Shown here: one piece after another, positions 1-10,985 of the stretch
How the letters are laid out: each line of letters opens with the position of its first letter
Numbering within the stretch: position 1 is the first letter of the stretch
Source of the DNA: Gnetum montanum
Lineage: Eukaryota; Streptophyta; Gnetopsida; Gnetales; Gnetaceae
DNA: 64,000 bases
Direction: 5' to 3'
Assembly (NCBI GenBank): GCA_015680685.1
Contig: MNCI01004792.1
Span: forward strand, 274,558 to 338,557
Notes under the pieces: generated by a model
Seen by the model: only the letters and a program-made list of their open reading frames with translations
Databases searched by the model: none
Told to the model about the DNA's origin: nothing
Made by a program: the position numbers and the translations under genes

Positions 1-750
1 AGTATTGTCCCCACAACCTTAGGAGTCAATGACCACATTCCTAGAGTTTCGTGCTAATACATTGAGCTAGATGAGAAAATGGGAGAAGTCATCACAACCC
101 CTATGTTTATAAAGATAAAAGTCAACCATTTCAAGATATGTAGGGTGCATGTTGATGACAGTGTAGCAACGAATGTAATACCCTTTCCTATCATCGAGAA
201 ACTAGGATGCACTGAACAAATATAGCCCACAACAACTTCTTTCTTAAAATCATTCAGTGGTTCCTATGTTGTGTTGAAAGGTATGGTTACCTTGGATTTC
301 ATAGCAGGGGAGAAATTCCCCACATTAGCTAAATTTGTAGTAGTTGACGAAATGCCATGGTTTAATCTGATTTTAGGATGTCCTTGGCTAGCTTAACTTG
401 GAGCTGTATCCTCACCAATCCATCAGGAGATCCACCTACCTTACGAGGGCAATGAGATCATCATACACAGGGATACAACGACATCACTTACTTCCTCACA
501 CTCAGGAATGAATCAAGGGTCAAAAATTGAGTTTTCTTACCCTAATCAAGGAACAATGAGCATACTTCAAGACATGAACCCAACGCTAACTCAAGATCCT
601 ACTAAAAGTAAGGAAGCACTAGACAAAACAAACATAGGAGCCATTCCCACTAATGTCTCTTGGTTAGAATTACCCTTTGACATCACTAGTGAAGGGGAAG
701 GGGAGTATAAGATCATACCTACATGCCCTACCCCTCACATAAAACTATGA
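1..750 (+). pseudogene. Element A retropepsin (aspartic protease) region
   Basis: The frame reads through a retropepsin-like segment: VHVDDSVATNV around 145-180 holds the place of the catalytic D-T/S-G loop, and FNLILGCPWLA around 363-396 matches the conserved ILGRPWL segment at the end of plant Ty3/gypsy proteases. Stops interrupt it at about 58, 223 and 396. An open stretch from 508 to the stop at 750 forms the C-terminal linker. The DDS in place of D-S/T-G suggests loss of activity. Element B carries the same protein at 19851-19160 with VDDGVATNV, which confirms the family. Gag would lie left of the window. Confidence 0.75.
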
Positions 751-770
751 AGGATTAAAAAGCAACTTAA

Positions 771-1070
771 TAATTAAGGCTAATTTCCAAATATCCAGAA
801 TGACGTTAAACTACCAACCGTCTAGTACAACGTTAAATTGCTAGTGAATGTCTGTAATGACATTAAACTAGCCATGGCCAAAAATGGCCTGTCCCTTTTA
901 AGATTCCTAAAATGGTTATCGCTTTCGGCCCACTATGGCCTAAAACTAGTAACCCCTCTTTCTTTCTCAACACGGATGCAATAGTCCACCATGACTTTAA
1001 ACTGATGTGCACAGCCCAAAATAACTTAAACTAGAGCTCAATATGTTGGAAGTTTACAAACATTCACTAC
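771..1070 (+). repeat. Element A repeat block 1 (TAAACTAG-type degenerate tandem repeat)
   Basis: Short units of about 35-50 bases share a core like TGACGTTAAACTAGC, and some include GGCCTAAAACTAG next to GGCC-rich text (860-950). The same unit family recurs at 6985-7140 and 10640-10985 in A, and inverted at 18285-18845 in B, so it belongs to the element. Tandem arrays in non-coding parts of plant Ty3/gypsy elements are well known. Confidence 0.75.
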
Positions 1071-1667
1071 GTTATGTCAAATTTTCATTTAGATGTTACA
1101 AGTTAAAATTTCCATTCATGCATCTTTGTTACTTTTCTTTTTCAAATATTTCGCTCTACGTTTCACTTTGCATTTTAGAAACTCATGTTACATGCATATG
1201 TTTATGATATACTTGAGAAAATAAGACAAAAACACCAAAAAGTGAGAAAAAGAAAAAAATATATATCAAACATCAAAGTGGCAATAGAATGCCATCATTT
1301 TATACCTTGATTAAATCCATGTCATTACATAAGTCCTCATACATTCCCATTAGGCATTTGAAAAACATCTAATAACTAAAATCAGGCCAATAGTTAAACT
1401 TATGCATCAGTACTAGGAGGGGGCTGGTCCCTAAGATCCTCTTCATCATCTGTTCTAGCTCCACTATGGTCAACTTCGTCATTAACATGTCCTTATAATG
1501 CGGCAAAAAACAAAGAAAAAACAACAGGTAAGAGTAGTAAAGTAAATAGTAAATGAAAAACCAAGAAAAACAATAACACTAACAATAAAAACAATAAAAC
1601 CATACAAAAATGAATGCCATAATAAAACACTCACAAGTGAGGAGGGCCCTACGTTGGCCTTCAAATG

Positions 1668-2412
1668 TCATAGAATCTCCTCCTTGGGCACATTTTCCCA
1701 ATTCTCCTCCAAGCCAAGATCAATACCAGCCAAGGTTTTACCCTTGTCCACTAAAGTCCAGGTAAGGCGCTCAAGAGAGAACATGCCTATCGAAGCCCCC
1801 CCAGAGGTGGTGGTAATTGTTCTCTCGGGAGATCCCTCCACCTTAGTACACTCAGTGAACATATCGTAAGCAAGCCACAAGCCTAATTCATCGATGAACA
1901 TCTCCATCCAGTGATGTTCAACTAACTCCTCCTTTAACCATTTCTTGTACTGATGCTTGTGGTCCTTTTGGTCTTGGCCCCATTTCTATACTTTAGTAGC
2001 AAAGGATTTCTAGTCATGAAATTTCCTATTTAGAAAATCTATTTGTGCTCTTTGTTCTACTAAATCCTGTGTCGCCTGCACTTTGTTGTTCAAAACCATC
2101 CAGTAACGCACGTAGGTGATTTTAGATGTGCGTCAAGTGCTATCACCAAACAACCTAGTAGCAAAAAAATCATAACGGGATTGGAGATCCCTCTTCTCCT
2201 CTCTCTCCTTTTCTAGTGCTTCCTTCAATGAGTGCACCTCATCCCATAGATACTCAACTGAACGCCTGCAAGTCCAGAGCAATTTAGCGTTTTGTACAAT
2301 GCAACTAGAAACTGCATCGTAAAACTTCCTAGGGACTTACTCAATATTCCCTGGAAATTTAGGGAGGGCATCAATATGAGTAGCCATAGAAGGATCCCAC
2401 TAGATCTTGGCA
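1668..2412 (-). pseudogene. Coiled-coil C-terminal exon of the antisense gene
   Basis: From an acceptor at about 2413 (CTGCAAG) the minus strand reads through LKEALEKEREEKRDLQ (near 2230-2180), VQATQDLVEQRAQIDFL (near 2080-2035), HKHQYKKWLKEELVEHHW and MEMFIDELGLWLAYDMF, then an open stretch 1907-1668 with a natural stop. Heptad-like Leu/Glu/Lys spacing predicts a coiled coil of roughly 100 residues, a common dimerisation device. Three or four stops occur inside, each explainable by one C-to-T change at a Gln or Arg codon. No family recognised. Confidence 0.45.
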
Positions 2413-2518
2413 CTTGCAGGTGTAAGTATCACACACATGAATCAGCTATAATCAACAATGATTGCAAGGAAACACAAATAAAACTAGACACTTAGCATGA
2501 CATGTAACATACACATAC

Positions 2519-3371
2519 CTAGTTCTGGATGAGCTTCTTGTAGGTGAGTGACCACATCATTAACGATGCCTGTAACAAAATCCATTTTTCTAGGCATCTT
2601 AGACCATGGCCTTAACTGGTCAGTTGATGTGGGACAAGCAGGGGAGGCGGAGGCCATCTTAATCAGAACTTGTGATCCTGACACCTCTACCCAGGATGTA
2701 TGCACCTTAGAAATCTCAGCATCTACCTCTGAAGCTAAAGATAATCAAGAACAACATATGAAAATTAAAGGATACAATATATGGATTGAGTTAAAAGGAA
2801 CATACCAAAAATCCCTTTTCTTTTTAGCTTGGGTAGATTGCCAAGTTGCAAAGATCCATCGAAGAAACCATCTAAGACACCTCTTTTAGCACTTGAATGC
2901 CTAAGTGCATCAAAGGCCTCTGCAAGTTTCATCCCCACATTGCTTTTCACATCTTCCTCTTATGGGGCATGAGTTTCTTCGATTACTTCTTCCTCTTCTT
3001 TTCCTTCTTCCTCTGGCCTTGTGACGACCACTTTTGGTTCAACCATCGGGGCCATAACCTCTCTCTCCCTCTCAGGGCTTTCCTCTAAATAACACCAGAA
3101 TCCTAGAGTTAGTATGATATAGCATATATGTACACTTAATAACATATAAACCAAAACAACAAACAAAAAGGTAAATATATAACAAGAAAATAAAATACTT
3201 ACCCTCCACTGGTAGTACAAAGTGGATCTTCTTTGCTCTTGGTGGTCTAACATCTGGAGCGGGCTCTCTTGGGCATTCATTGCTCTTCACCTTTTCCTTA
3301 GACTTCCCAACGGTCTCACGAATCAGCCATTTAGCACTTTTAATAGACATGTGTAGCCTAGATGGTTCCAA
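2519..3371 (-). pseudogene. Acidic linker exons of the antisense gene
   Basis: Three exons: about 3371-3203 (basic, with SIKSAKWLIRETVGKSKEKV and ending before donor GTAAGT), 3084-2806 (strongly acidic, with RPEEEGKEEEEVIEE, then VGMKLAEAFDALRHSSAKRGVL) and 2728-2519 (VSGSQVLIKMASASP to VVTHLQEAHPEL). Introns 3085-3202 and 2729-2805 have GT/AG ends. One TAA at about 2960 sits where CAA (Gln) fits. No recognised fold; charge pattern and lack of motifs suggest a flexible region. Confidence 0.4.
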
Positions 3372-3559
3372 TCCCGAGCTATCACGGGAATGATGGGAAC
3401 GGCTAGCTGCACCTCCAATAGTAATTGATACTAATTTCTCAATGCCTTCTGGTGGGTCCTAGGATCTAGTGGTGCTAAAAAATGGTGAATCCAAGGGTGA
3501 GATAGTTGTGAATGATCCCTTAAAATATAACTGTTATCACCATAAACTACTATGAACTC

Positions 3560-4568
3560 AGCAAACCTATGTAGGTACCCTGCAAAGAAAGCAAATGTGA
3601 AATGGGATTTGGCGTGGATGTTTGAACGTAACCTAACAATATCTCCATGAAAACCATATCCAAAAATTATGCCCAGTTATAGCGCATGCCTATCTCTAAA
3701 ACTGCATGTATCACATGTGTAGACTCAATCCAAAGGTTTCTTCCTTGAGAAAGAGATTTTGGAAATGCTCATGCCCGAAAGAGAGGATACAGGAAGTCCA
3801 TCTCCATTGATCAGGTGTCATCCTACATAGCAAAACCTTTAGGACCCCAAGACATGCCTAACCATTCCTCAAGCTCTTGTATGACATGGCCTTCTTTAGT
3901 TTCTTTATCTATGGTCACCCTGGCACCACCCATGGGCATGCCAAAAAGATCAGAAAGGAACTCAGTGGTTAGGTGGAAAGATACCTTAACTCCTCAAACC
4001 CGCGTGTTAAAATGGGAAGCATCATCATTGAAAGAATTAACATGATGATCATCTCGAGAGCTGGAATGCTAGGAATTAAAGCTGTGAATGAGTCCATCAG
4101 ACCTTCCCAAGTAAGGTGACTGATGATCAATTCAGGAGCTTTCCTCTGCAACCATTGTTGTGAGTGCTCTACCTCCCCATATTTCATAAAACATGTGGCC
4201 TCAGTGTGCAAAAGAAAACATAGAGTGAAGAGTTGAAAAACGTAGTACATGATAATGCAACAAAAAGAAAATGGAGTCTAGGGTGTGGTCATTTACCATC
4301 AGTAAATGGCGTAGGCGAGATAGGTGTACAATCAATTTTTTGAGGGAAAATTTACCCATTAGAAGACCAATCCTTATGTAACCAACCACAAACTTGGAAG
4401 TGCTCAAAGGCTCTTGAAAACTGCCTATGGTAGTCAACAATAGCCACTTTTGTCTAGTTCAGTATCATGGCATGAAGAATGGGGCCCACCATGAATGTCT
4501 ATAATGCTGTGCATGCTAAGGCAAGCCCATCATCATCATCGTGCATCCCATTCTCATCAAAATGATGC
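3560..4568 (-). pseudogene. Plant-transposon-protein-like middle part of the antisense gene
   Basis: After intron 4569-4652 an exon (4568-4356) reads DENGMHDDDDGLAL and then VDYHRQFSRAFEHF. After intron 4200-4355 the next exon holds HSQQWLQRKAPELI, LTWEGLMDSF, then VSFHLTTEFLSDLFGMP, ELEEWLGMSWGPKGFAM, and after two stops VIHAVLEIGMRYNWA. The order (RGV-V-like strand, LLGLP-like motif, a TW-like motif, then a helical stretch with a Gly-x-x-x-Asn element) is like the putative plant transposon protein domain common in antisense ORFs of plant retrotransposons. Most internal stops fit Gln or Trp codons changed by one transition. Function unknown. Confidence 0.4.
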
Positions 4569-4652
4569 CTACATAGGAAAATAATATTAATGTATAGATA
4601 ATGATATAAAATTTAAAAAATCAAAATTTAAGCAAGACACAAAAAAGGATAC

Positions 4653-5103
4653 TTGTCCACTTTATATACTATCCCAGGTGGGTTCTAGAATAGGGTGTGC
4701 ACACGGAAGGCTAGAAAGAGTGTGTTGCAGCTATTATAATGACTACAAGTAGGCAGCTCCCAGACACAAGTCAAGGAACGAGTAGATCTAGGACCCTCAA
4801 CAGGGCCTCCCTCAACTTTAAAAAGTCTCTCAGCTATGTCAGTAACCAAACATGCTTTGTGTAGACCTAGGAAACATGATCTCAATGATATCATGAGCTA
4901 ACTATTCACTTAAGTGAGACCATATAACCACATTGAAATTTTGTAGGATGAATGACAAAAATGAACCGACACCAGGATGGAACCATATCACATGGGGCCC
5001 TATGCGCATGTCATAGGGAGGTATGTTCAGGCCAAAGGGACCAAACCAAGCAACTACACCAACTAGATCAATCACAAGAAGAGAGGGTTAAGGTCCCTTG
5101 CAT
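4653..5103 (-). pseudogene. FCP1/NLI-interacting-factor-like segment of the antisense gene
   Basis: The minus strand reads LLVIDLVGVVAWF near 5090-5050, like the first strand and loop of FCP1/NIF-type HAD phosphatases (LLVLDLNG in many plant members). HPGVGSFLSF and FNVVIWSHLSE follow near 4985-4910, matching the RPGV-FL and F-V-VWSS segments. After a frame change, CVWELPTCSHYNSCNTL and NPPGI (about 4770-4670) resemble the YN-NTLLIDD-NPP region. The second Asp of the DxD motif and the late Asp pair are absent, so catalysis is unlikely. A splice acceptor (TATATGCAAG) is plausible near 5104 and a donor at 4652. Assignment rests on pattern recognition only. Confidence 0.45.
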
Positions 5104-5399
5104 ATAGCCAAGATATTAGATAAGTAAAAATTCTAAGTGCTAACATTAGTATGAAATCACATAAATCAAAAATACACATAAAAAAAACTTAATTACACAG
5201 CTTCACTCCATGAGACAAGGACATTGATATCTATTCAGTGTATTTGATGCTCACTAGGGTACATTGAAGTCCATTTCATAGTAAATCCACACACAAGTAC
5301 AGAACACGAACACTCACTAAAGAAAGCTTTAAATCATTGGTCTCAAAGAAAAATAACAAATGGTATAAACATAAAACTAGAAAATAATAAATATCTTAT

Positions 5400-6580
5400 C
5401 AAATGATTTACATTTTCATGTCTTAGCAAAAAGGGGGGGGGGTTCCTAGACACTCACAATGGGGCTAATCCCTACCACATGCCCTGCTCTTACCCACTCA
5501 CACTACAGCTTCCAGTGACTCATGCTGGGGCCTATTCCTAGAAAGTCACATTGCAAGAACTCACACTAGGGCCTGTTCCTAGCAAACTCACATTGGGTTC
5601 CTTACAGTGTAGCTCATGCTAGGAATGTATAGCTTGCCACGAGAACCTGTAGCTTGGCTTAGAGAACCCAATGCTCATGCTGCCTAGGACCTTGGTGGTC
5701 ACACTAGAAACCTACCACCTGTAACATATCTCATGCTACCACACCAAAAAAAATAGGCCTTCCCTACCTTTCTCTCACATTGGCCTTCCCTGCCTTGCAA
5801 GCCTAAAAACTCACGTTGCTGGCACTTGCGCTGGGGCCCATTTTGGAACACGCCTTGAATACAGCCTAAACCACTCATGTCCCACTCACACCCAGGCCAA
5901 CACTCACACTATAGGATTCCCCATAACATAGCTCATGTTGCCAAAAACCAAACCCCCTCGCAACGCAGCTCATGCTACACTAAAAAAAAAGGGCTCACAT
6001 TAACCAAGGAAACCTACAGTCACATTGCACAAGGGACCCTACACATGCCTTACACTGCAACAACATGCCTTGGTAGTCACGCTGCCTTGAGAAATCTCAT
6101 GCTATCGAAACTCATGCCCTGCAATGCCATGGGCGCTCACGCCCTACATATACCCTGCTCTCATGCCTTGGACTGTTCACACCCTGGATCACTCATGCTA
6201 ACACCATGAAAAATGAATACGGCAGGCTAAAAACCCCAGAAACAAATCTTGAATCCTGAAACAACCCAAAATCGTGGCCATAGAAATTCTACCCTAGATA
6301 ATGTTGTTCACAAATGTTGGAGAAAAAAAAGAGGAAACAAATCTACCTATGCAAAACTCCATCCCATGTTGGAATCTTGGCTTAGAGAAGATGCTGGAGT
6401 AGCTCTTCACTCTCCTCCATGAATGCCAGATTTTCTTGCCTTCTCCCTTTGCCTCAGCTTGTTTTCCCTTTGCCCTTGATGGCTGCCCTATAGCTCATGC
6501 TACAACTCACGCAGACACTGACACTGTAGTTCATGCTACAATCTAAAGCCAAGAACTCACGCTAGCACAAAACCCCCTTT
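5400..6580. promoter_or_regulatory. Dense array of the word ACTCAYGCT upstream of the antisense gene
   Basis: By eye more than 20 occurrences of CTCACGCT and its one-step variants (CTCATGCT, CTCACACT, CTCACATTG) lie in about 1.2 kb, for example near 5520, 5612, 5670, 5735, 5813, 5968, 6078, 6098, 6490 and 6557. Variants differ mainly at the CpG, as expected from methylation decay of one CACGCT ancestor. Spacing is irregular (about 15-60 bases), so this is a site cluster rather than a plain tandem repeat. It lies just upstream of the antisense gene. The same word recurs in A's LTR (12480-13260). A binding-site role is inference. Confidence 0.55.
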
Positions 6581-6596
6581 CTTCACTTCAAAAAAC

Positions 6597-6678
6597 CCCT
6601 TTTAAACCCCAAATATTCATTCCCAATTTAATTTAGNTCCCTTTTAAACCCCAAATATTCATTCCCAATTTAATTTAG
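6597..6678. other. Single-N gap flanked by a 40-base duplication (assembly artefact)
   Basis: Bases 6597-6636 are repeated exactly at 6639-6678 on either side of the lone N at 6637. This is the mark of two overlapping contigs joined without merging, so one copy should be discarded. Confidence 0.9.
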
Positions 6679-6984
6679 TCTATTTTATTCTCATTTTATT
6701 TATTTAAATTTACCATGTTTAAATTTTTTTTTTCATTTATGTTATCTTTATTTCATGTTGGCCTAGTATTTCTCACTATTCTAGCCTTTGGAGATGAGGC
6801 TGAAAAAAAAAGTTATTAAAATTTATATAAAGAAGGGGAGAAAAGTTCAAAAATCAACAAAAAAAATATACATACATGTATAAACATTTGAAAATCCATA
6901 AAATTTTAAAGCCTCATAAACTTATTATTCACACAAAAATTTAAAAATCAAAAATACTACATAGACTCATTCAGAATGACAAGT

Positions 6985-7157
6985 TAACATGAATATTATT
7001 GGCCCGGTACGGCCTAAAACTTCCATGATAATCATTACATTCCACAATTTCGTTAGTACATAAATTAGTTACTCAATGCCTGTTTACATTTAAAAACTCC
7101 TTCGTCAAGCAAGTGTCACTCATTTTTCTCCCAGTTTAAATTGGTAGGAGCAAGCAC
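6985..7157 (+). repeat. Element A repeat block 2 and possible splice acceptor before RT
   Basis: Text around 6998-7015 (GGCCCGGTACGGCCTAAAAC) matches the GGCCTAAA units of block 1. A pyrimidine run TTTTTCTCCCAG ends at 7134, 24 bases before the RT-frame ATG at 7158. Ogre elements splice out an intron between protease and RT; this site would fit such an acceptor. I could not fix a donor with confidence. Confidence 0.45.
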
Positions 7158-8378
7158 ATGGCCACCAAGAATATCCTTTCAACATTGTCTCTCAGTGGAC
7201 CATACAGGGAGGTTAAAAGAGAAATCGATCCAGAATCCTTGGATCCAAACCCATCCACTTATACTAATTTAATAGCTTCCACTCAGGAAACATCAGACTG
7301 GCCTGAAAATGTGACTAAGACGTTAGATCTAGAGGCTGATAATATCACTGAAGATCCCCTTGTTGAAGTCCCCATTACCACATCTAATGGTGAAGCCAGA
7401 ACATTGAAATTAAGCACCCTACTGGACTCAGAACTTGTCAACGACATGACTCAAGTATTGAAAGAAAACATCAAAACATTTGTATGGTCATATATTGACA
7501 TGCCAGGATTAGACCCTTGAATCGTCCAACACAACATCATCCTCGATGAAAAGGTCAAACAAGTGAAGCAAAAAGCACGAAAGGTTAGACCCAAGATAGC
7601 GTTAGCAGTTCGTGCTAAAATCACAAAGCTTTTCCAAGCCAGTTTCATCTGTGCTATTGACTATTTTGACTGGGTATCAAACATTGTTTTAGTCCCTAAG
7701 AAGAATGGTAGTATACACATTTTCATTGACTTTTGTGATCTCAACACAACCACTATAAAGGACGACTTCCCGCTACCCAGCATTGATCAAGTTATTGATA
7801 CAACTGCTGGGCATGCACTATTATACTTTATGGATGGATTTTTAGGATATAACCAAATAAGAATCAATCTGAAACGTCAACTTAGAACAACTTTTATGAT
7901 ACCTTGGGGCACATTCTGCTATACAATGATTCCATTTGGTCTTAAAAACATAGGCGCTACATATCAATGAGCAATGACATATATATTTAGTGATTACATG
8001 CTCAATTTGCTCAATGATTACATTGACAACATTGTGGTTAAATCTAAAGCAACTGAACAACATGCAAAAGATCTAGACCTAGTGCTTAAATGTTGTCTCA
8101 AATATGACCTTAGGCTCAACCCAAAGAAGTGTGTCTTTGATGTTAAAATGGGAAAAATTCATGGCTTCATAGTCTCTGGAATGGGGATACGGGTAGACCC
8201 TGATAAGGTTAAGGCAATAACTAACATGCAACCACCAAAAACCCTTACTGAATTATGTGGTCTCCAAGGTAGATTGCAATTCATTAGACACTTTATTAAA
8301 AGGTTGACGGATAAGTTGAGATCCATGCAACACCTATCACGAAAGAATGTGCATTTCCAATGGACTCAACAGTGTTAG
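7158..8378 (+). pseudogene. Element A reverse transcriptase
   Basis: An opening frame from 7158 reads the usual pre-RT segment (FVWSYIDMPGLDP, near 7480-7517) followed by RT: WVSNIVLVPKKNGSI (about 7668-7712), IDFCDLNTTTIKDDFPLPSID, GHALLYFMDGFLGYNQI, PWGTFCYTMIPFGLKN and GATYQ. After a TGA at 7968 (CGA expected, YQRAM) it continues with the polymerase box YIDNIVVKS near 8018-8044, then RLNPKKCVF and PKTLTELCGLQGRLQFIRHFI. The catalytic YxDD is YIDN, one G-to-A change, so the enzyme is dead. The frame stops at a TAG (8376-8378) where Gln fits. The thumb continues into RNase H. Confidence 0.88.
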
Positions 8379-8830
8379 GAAGCGTTCGAGAACATAAAGA
8401 AAGGGCTAGCTCAACTGCCTACAGTGTATCCCCCTCAAAGCGATGAACCCTTCTACATCTACCTTGCAAATTCTGACTCTTCCATTGCATTGATGATTTT
8501 TCAAAAACGTAAATATGGAGTCAAGATCCCTGTATATTACCTAATTCATGCTCTAATTGCCTATGAACAATGATACAACGACGTAGAGAAATCATGCCTT
8601 GCCCTCATCTTCTCCTTGAAGAAATGGTGACATTATCTCTTCTGTAATCAGGTCTACATCATTTGCAAAACTAATGTACTACACGCTATCACTAATAACA
8701 TCTATGAGTTAAGTAGGATAGCTAGGTGGAAAGCAATGATCGTAGAGTTTGACTTACACTATGTTTCTTAATATTCCACAAAAGGTCAAGCAATAGTCAC
8801 AAAATTAACCATCTCGCCAATGCATGATCA
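8379..8830 (+). pseudogene. Element A first (gypsy-type) RNase H / connection domain
   Basis: The RT frame continues after the TAG with EAFENIKKGLAQLP, FYIYLANSDSSIALMIF, VYYLIHALIAYEQ and, after stops, the KSCLALIFSLKKW and HYLFCNQVYIICKTN segments, ending with SRIARWKAMIVEFDLHYVS near 8709-8769. This is the standard RT-RNase H tail of Ty3/gypsy pol, with stops at about 8571, 8628 and 8768. Several catalytic acidic positions have changed. Confidence 0.75.
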
Positions 8831-8869
8831 AGCAATAATTAACCCTGAATTCCCCAATGAGAATTTCAA

Positions 8870-9290
8870 TAGTATAGACACTGTGCTTGATAACTATGAG
8901 GTGATCCTTCATTTTGATGAAGCCTCAACTTCCCGAGGAGGAAGTGCTATGGCTATTTTAACATACCCCTCTGGAGAAATCTGACCCTTTGCCTACCGAT
9001 TAAACTTTCCCTATACCAATAACATGGAAGAATATGAAGGTCTTCTTAGAGGTCTTCAAGTAGCATTGACTTCAGGGATCGTACATCTTGTAGTTGAGGT
9101 GATTCACAACTAGTCATTAATCAAGTCATAGAAGTTTATGCATGCAAATCTCTACATTTACAATGATATTGTGACTTGACCAAACATATGCTGAGGCGAC
9201 TAGTAGAGGTGGATATATAGCATGTCCCTAGAACCAAAAACACCATTGCTGATGCACTTGCTACACTAGCCCTAAACATGACACCCGAAA
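8870..9290 (+). pseudogene. Element A second, archaeal-type RNase H (aRNH)
   Basis: Frame reads LHFDEASTSRGGSAMAILTYPSGEI, then after one stop FAYRLNFPYTNNMEEYEGLLRGLQVALTSGIVHLVVEV. FDEAS-GG-A, TNN-EEYE-LL-GL--A and GI-HL-V-V are the hallmark segments of the RVT_3/archaeal-type RNase H found after gypsy RNase H in Tat elements. The catalytic D-E pairing is still visible (FDEAS; EEYE) but stops and a frame break follow from about 9110. Position between gypsy RNase H and integrase is the standard Tat order. Confidence 0.75.
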
Positions 9291-9439
9291 TGTTCCACAC
9301 GTTGCCTAGCTCTATAACAAATTGTGCCGAACCTATAACTGACATCCTCAAAGAAATTCCTATAGCATCCATTAGCACAACACATGCAATAGAATGGTAC
9401 GATGACATAAAAGAGTACCTTCTACAAGGCAAATCTCCA

Positions 9440-10632
9440 CAACATTTGACAAATGATCAAAAGGACGCAGTGTGAAAATGCTCTCGGCAATATGCATTAA
9501 TAGGAGACACCTTGTGTTGTAAATCTTATGAAGATATTATATTGATGTGCATTAGTAGCATTGATGGTCAAAAAATTGTAGAACAAGTCCACAAAGGACT
9601 TTGTGGAGGGCACATAGCACCCAAAGCAATGACAATGAAAAGTAGATGCTTGGGCTACTACTGGCCACACATGGAGTACGATTGCATCTCCAAGGTTAGG
9701 ATATGTGACATTTGCGAAAGGCATGGTAACCTAATACATGTGCCACCTAACGAATTGCACACAACACAAATCACATTGCCATTTCAAAGATGGGGATTAG
9801 ACTTAATTGGACCAATAATGCCAACATCCTCCATAGGACATAGCTTCATTATCACTGCAAATGAATATTTCACAAAATGAATAGAAGCTATTCCCCTTAG
9901 GAAGACCACTTCAAAACACATTTGCAATTTCATAATAGAGAACATCGTGACTAGTTTTGGTATTTTGATGACCATCGTTACTGACAATGGGCCACAATTC
10001 AGCAGTGAAGACACTAAAAGCTTCTGTGAAAGCTTATGTATTAAACATGCATTCTCATCACCTTATTACCCACAGAGAAATGGTCAAGCAGAGGCTACAA
10101 ACAAAACTATCATCATGGTGCTCAAGAAGATATTAAATCAAAGCAAGAAACTATGGCACGAACAATTAGTCTAGGCATTGTGGGCATACAGAACGATATA
10201 TCAAACATCTATAGGTAAAACTCCATATGGTCTTGTGTATGGATCTGAAGCTATTTTACCTTTGGAGTTACAGGTTCCCTCTTATGGATAGTTCTCTTAG
10301 GACACCTCAATGAAAGCCAAAGTAATGAACTGTGCATTGCTAACCTTGACTCAGTGGAGGAGGAATGTGTGCAAATGCTTGATCAGATCGAGTGGTACTA
10401 GAAACAATAGCGACAATGACACAAACATGACCTGCATAAACGCCCGATCAAAGAAGGATACTTAGTCCTTAAGGCCATCCATGAACATCCAGAAAAATTC
10501 TCAGCCAACTAGGAAGGGCCTTACTTGGTCATCAAGGCATACAATAATGGAGAAGTGAAACTTGCTGACATGGATGGGAACGAGTTTGCTAATACCACAA
10601 ATCATTTGTACCTGAAACGGTACTATGTATGA
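9440..10632 (+). pseudogene. Element A integrase
   Basis: The zinc-binding HHCC part is seen as HKGLCGGH near 9592-9613 and CDICERHG near 9707-9728. The core begins LPFQRWGLDLIGPI (about 9777-9815), the second Asp lies in TIVTDNGPQFSSED (about 9970-10012), and the Glu region in SPYYPQRNGQAEATNK (about 10057-10105). ALWAYRT follows a TAG at 10174. The tail YLVIKAYNNGEVKLADMDG ends YLKRYYV with a natural TGA at 10632. Stops at 9472, 9879 (TGG expected, FTKW) and 10174 break the frame, all explainable by single transitions. Confidence 0.88.
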
Positions 10633-10639
10633 TGAACTT

Positions 10640-10985
10640 AAGGTACGTAACAGTCTTGGCATCATGACCTAAAACTGATACCATATAATAGTCCTCGGGC
10701 TATGACTTGAAACTAGCATCACAAAGTGTCTTGGAGTCATGACAACAAACTGACATCACAGAGCTCTGTCTGTCATTACATTAAATTGCCACATCTGTCC
10801 ACCATGACGTAAAACTAGCATCCAGAGTCCACTAAGACTATAAACTATTTTCCTCTTCACAGTCTTCTACAACTTTAAACTAGCAACACACCATCCACTA
10901 TGACGCTAAACTGCCACTGTCCAAAGGGTTATGATGTGAAACTAACCTGCAACAGTCTGCTAAGACTATAAACTGGTGACATGAT
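10640..10985 (+). repeat. Element A repeat block 3: 3' UTR tandem repeat
   Basis: About eight or nine degenerate units of 35-48 bases, each with a core like ATGAC-TAAACTAGCA followed by CACAGTC/GTCCAC, start right after the integrase stop. Examples of the core lie near 10665, 10707, 10753, 10775, 10806, 10840, 10872, 10913 and 10963. The inverse block in B is at 18285-18590. Confidence 0.8.

Larger units (their letters stand above)
1668..5103 (-). pseudogene. Antisense intron-containing gene inside element A
   Basis: On the minus strand, from about 5103 down to a stop at 1668, protein-like stretches alternate with AT-rich gaps bounded by good GT/AG sites: introns about 4569-4652, 4200-4355, 3085-3202 (donor GTAAGT), 2729-2805 and 2413-2518. 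Parts in order: an FCP1-like segment, a segment resembling putative plant transposon proteins, an acidic linker, and a coiled-coil tail. In-frame stops occur (for example after HAP near 2960 and after GFAM near 3830), mostly TAG/TAA/TGA where Gln, Arg or Trp fits, so the copy is dead. Antisense introns survive retrotransposition because the genomic RNA is not spliced at them. Whether all parts form one protein is inference. Antisense ORFs are known in Tat-lineage elements. Confidence 0.6.
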
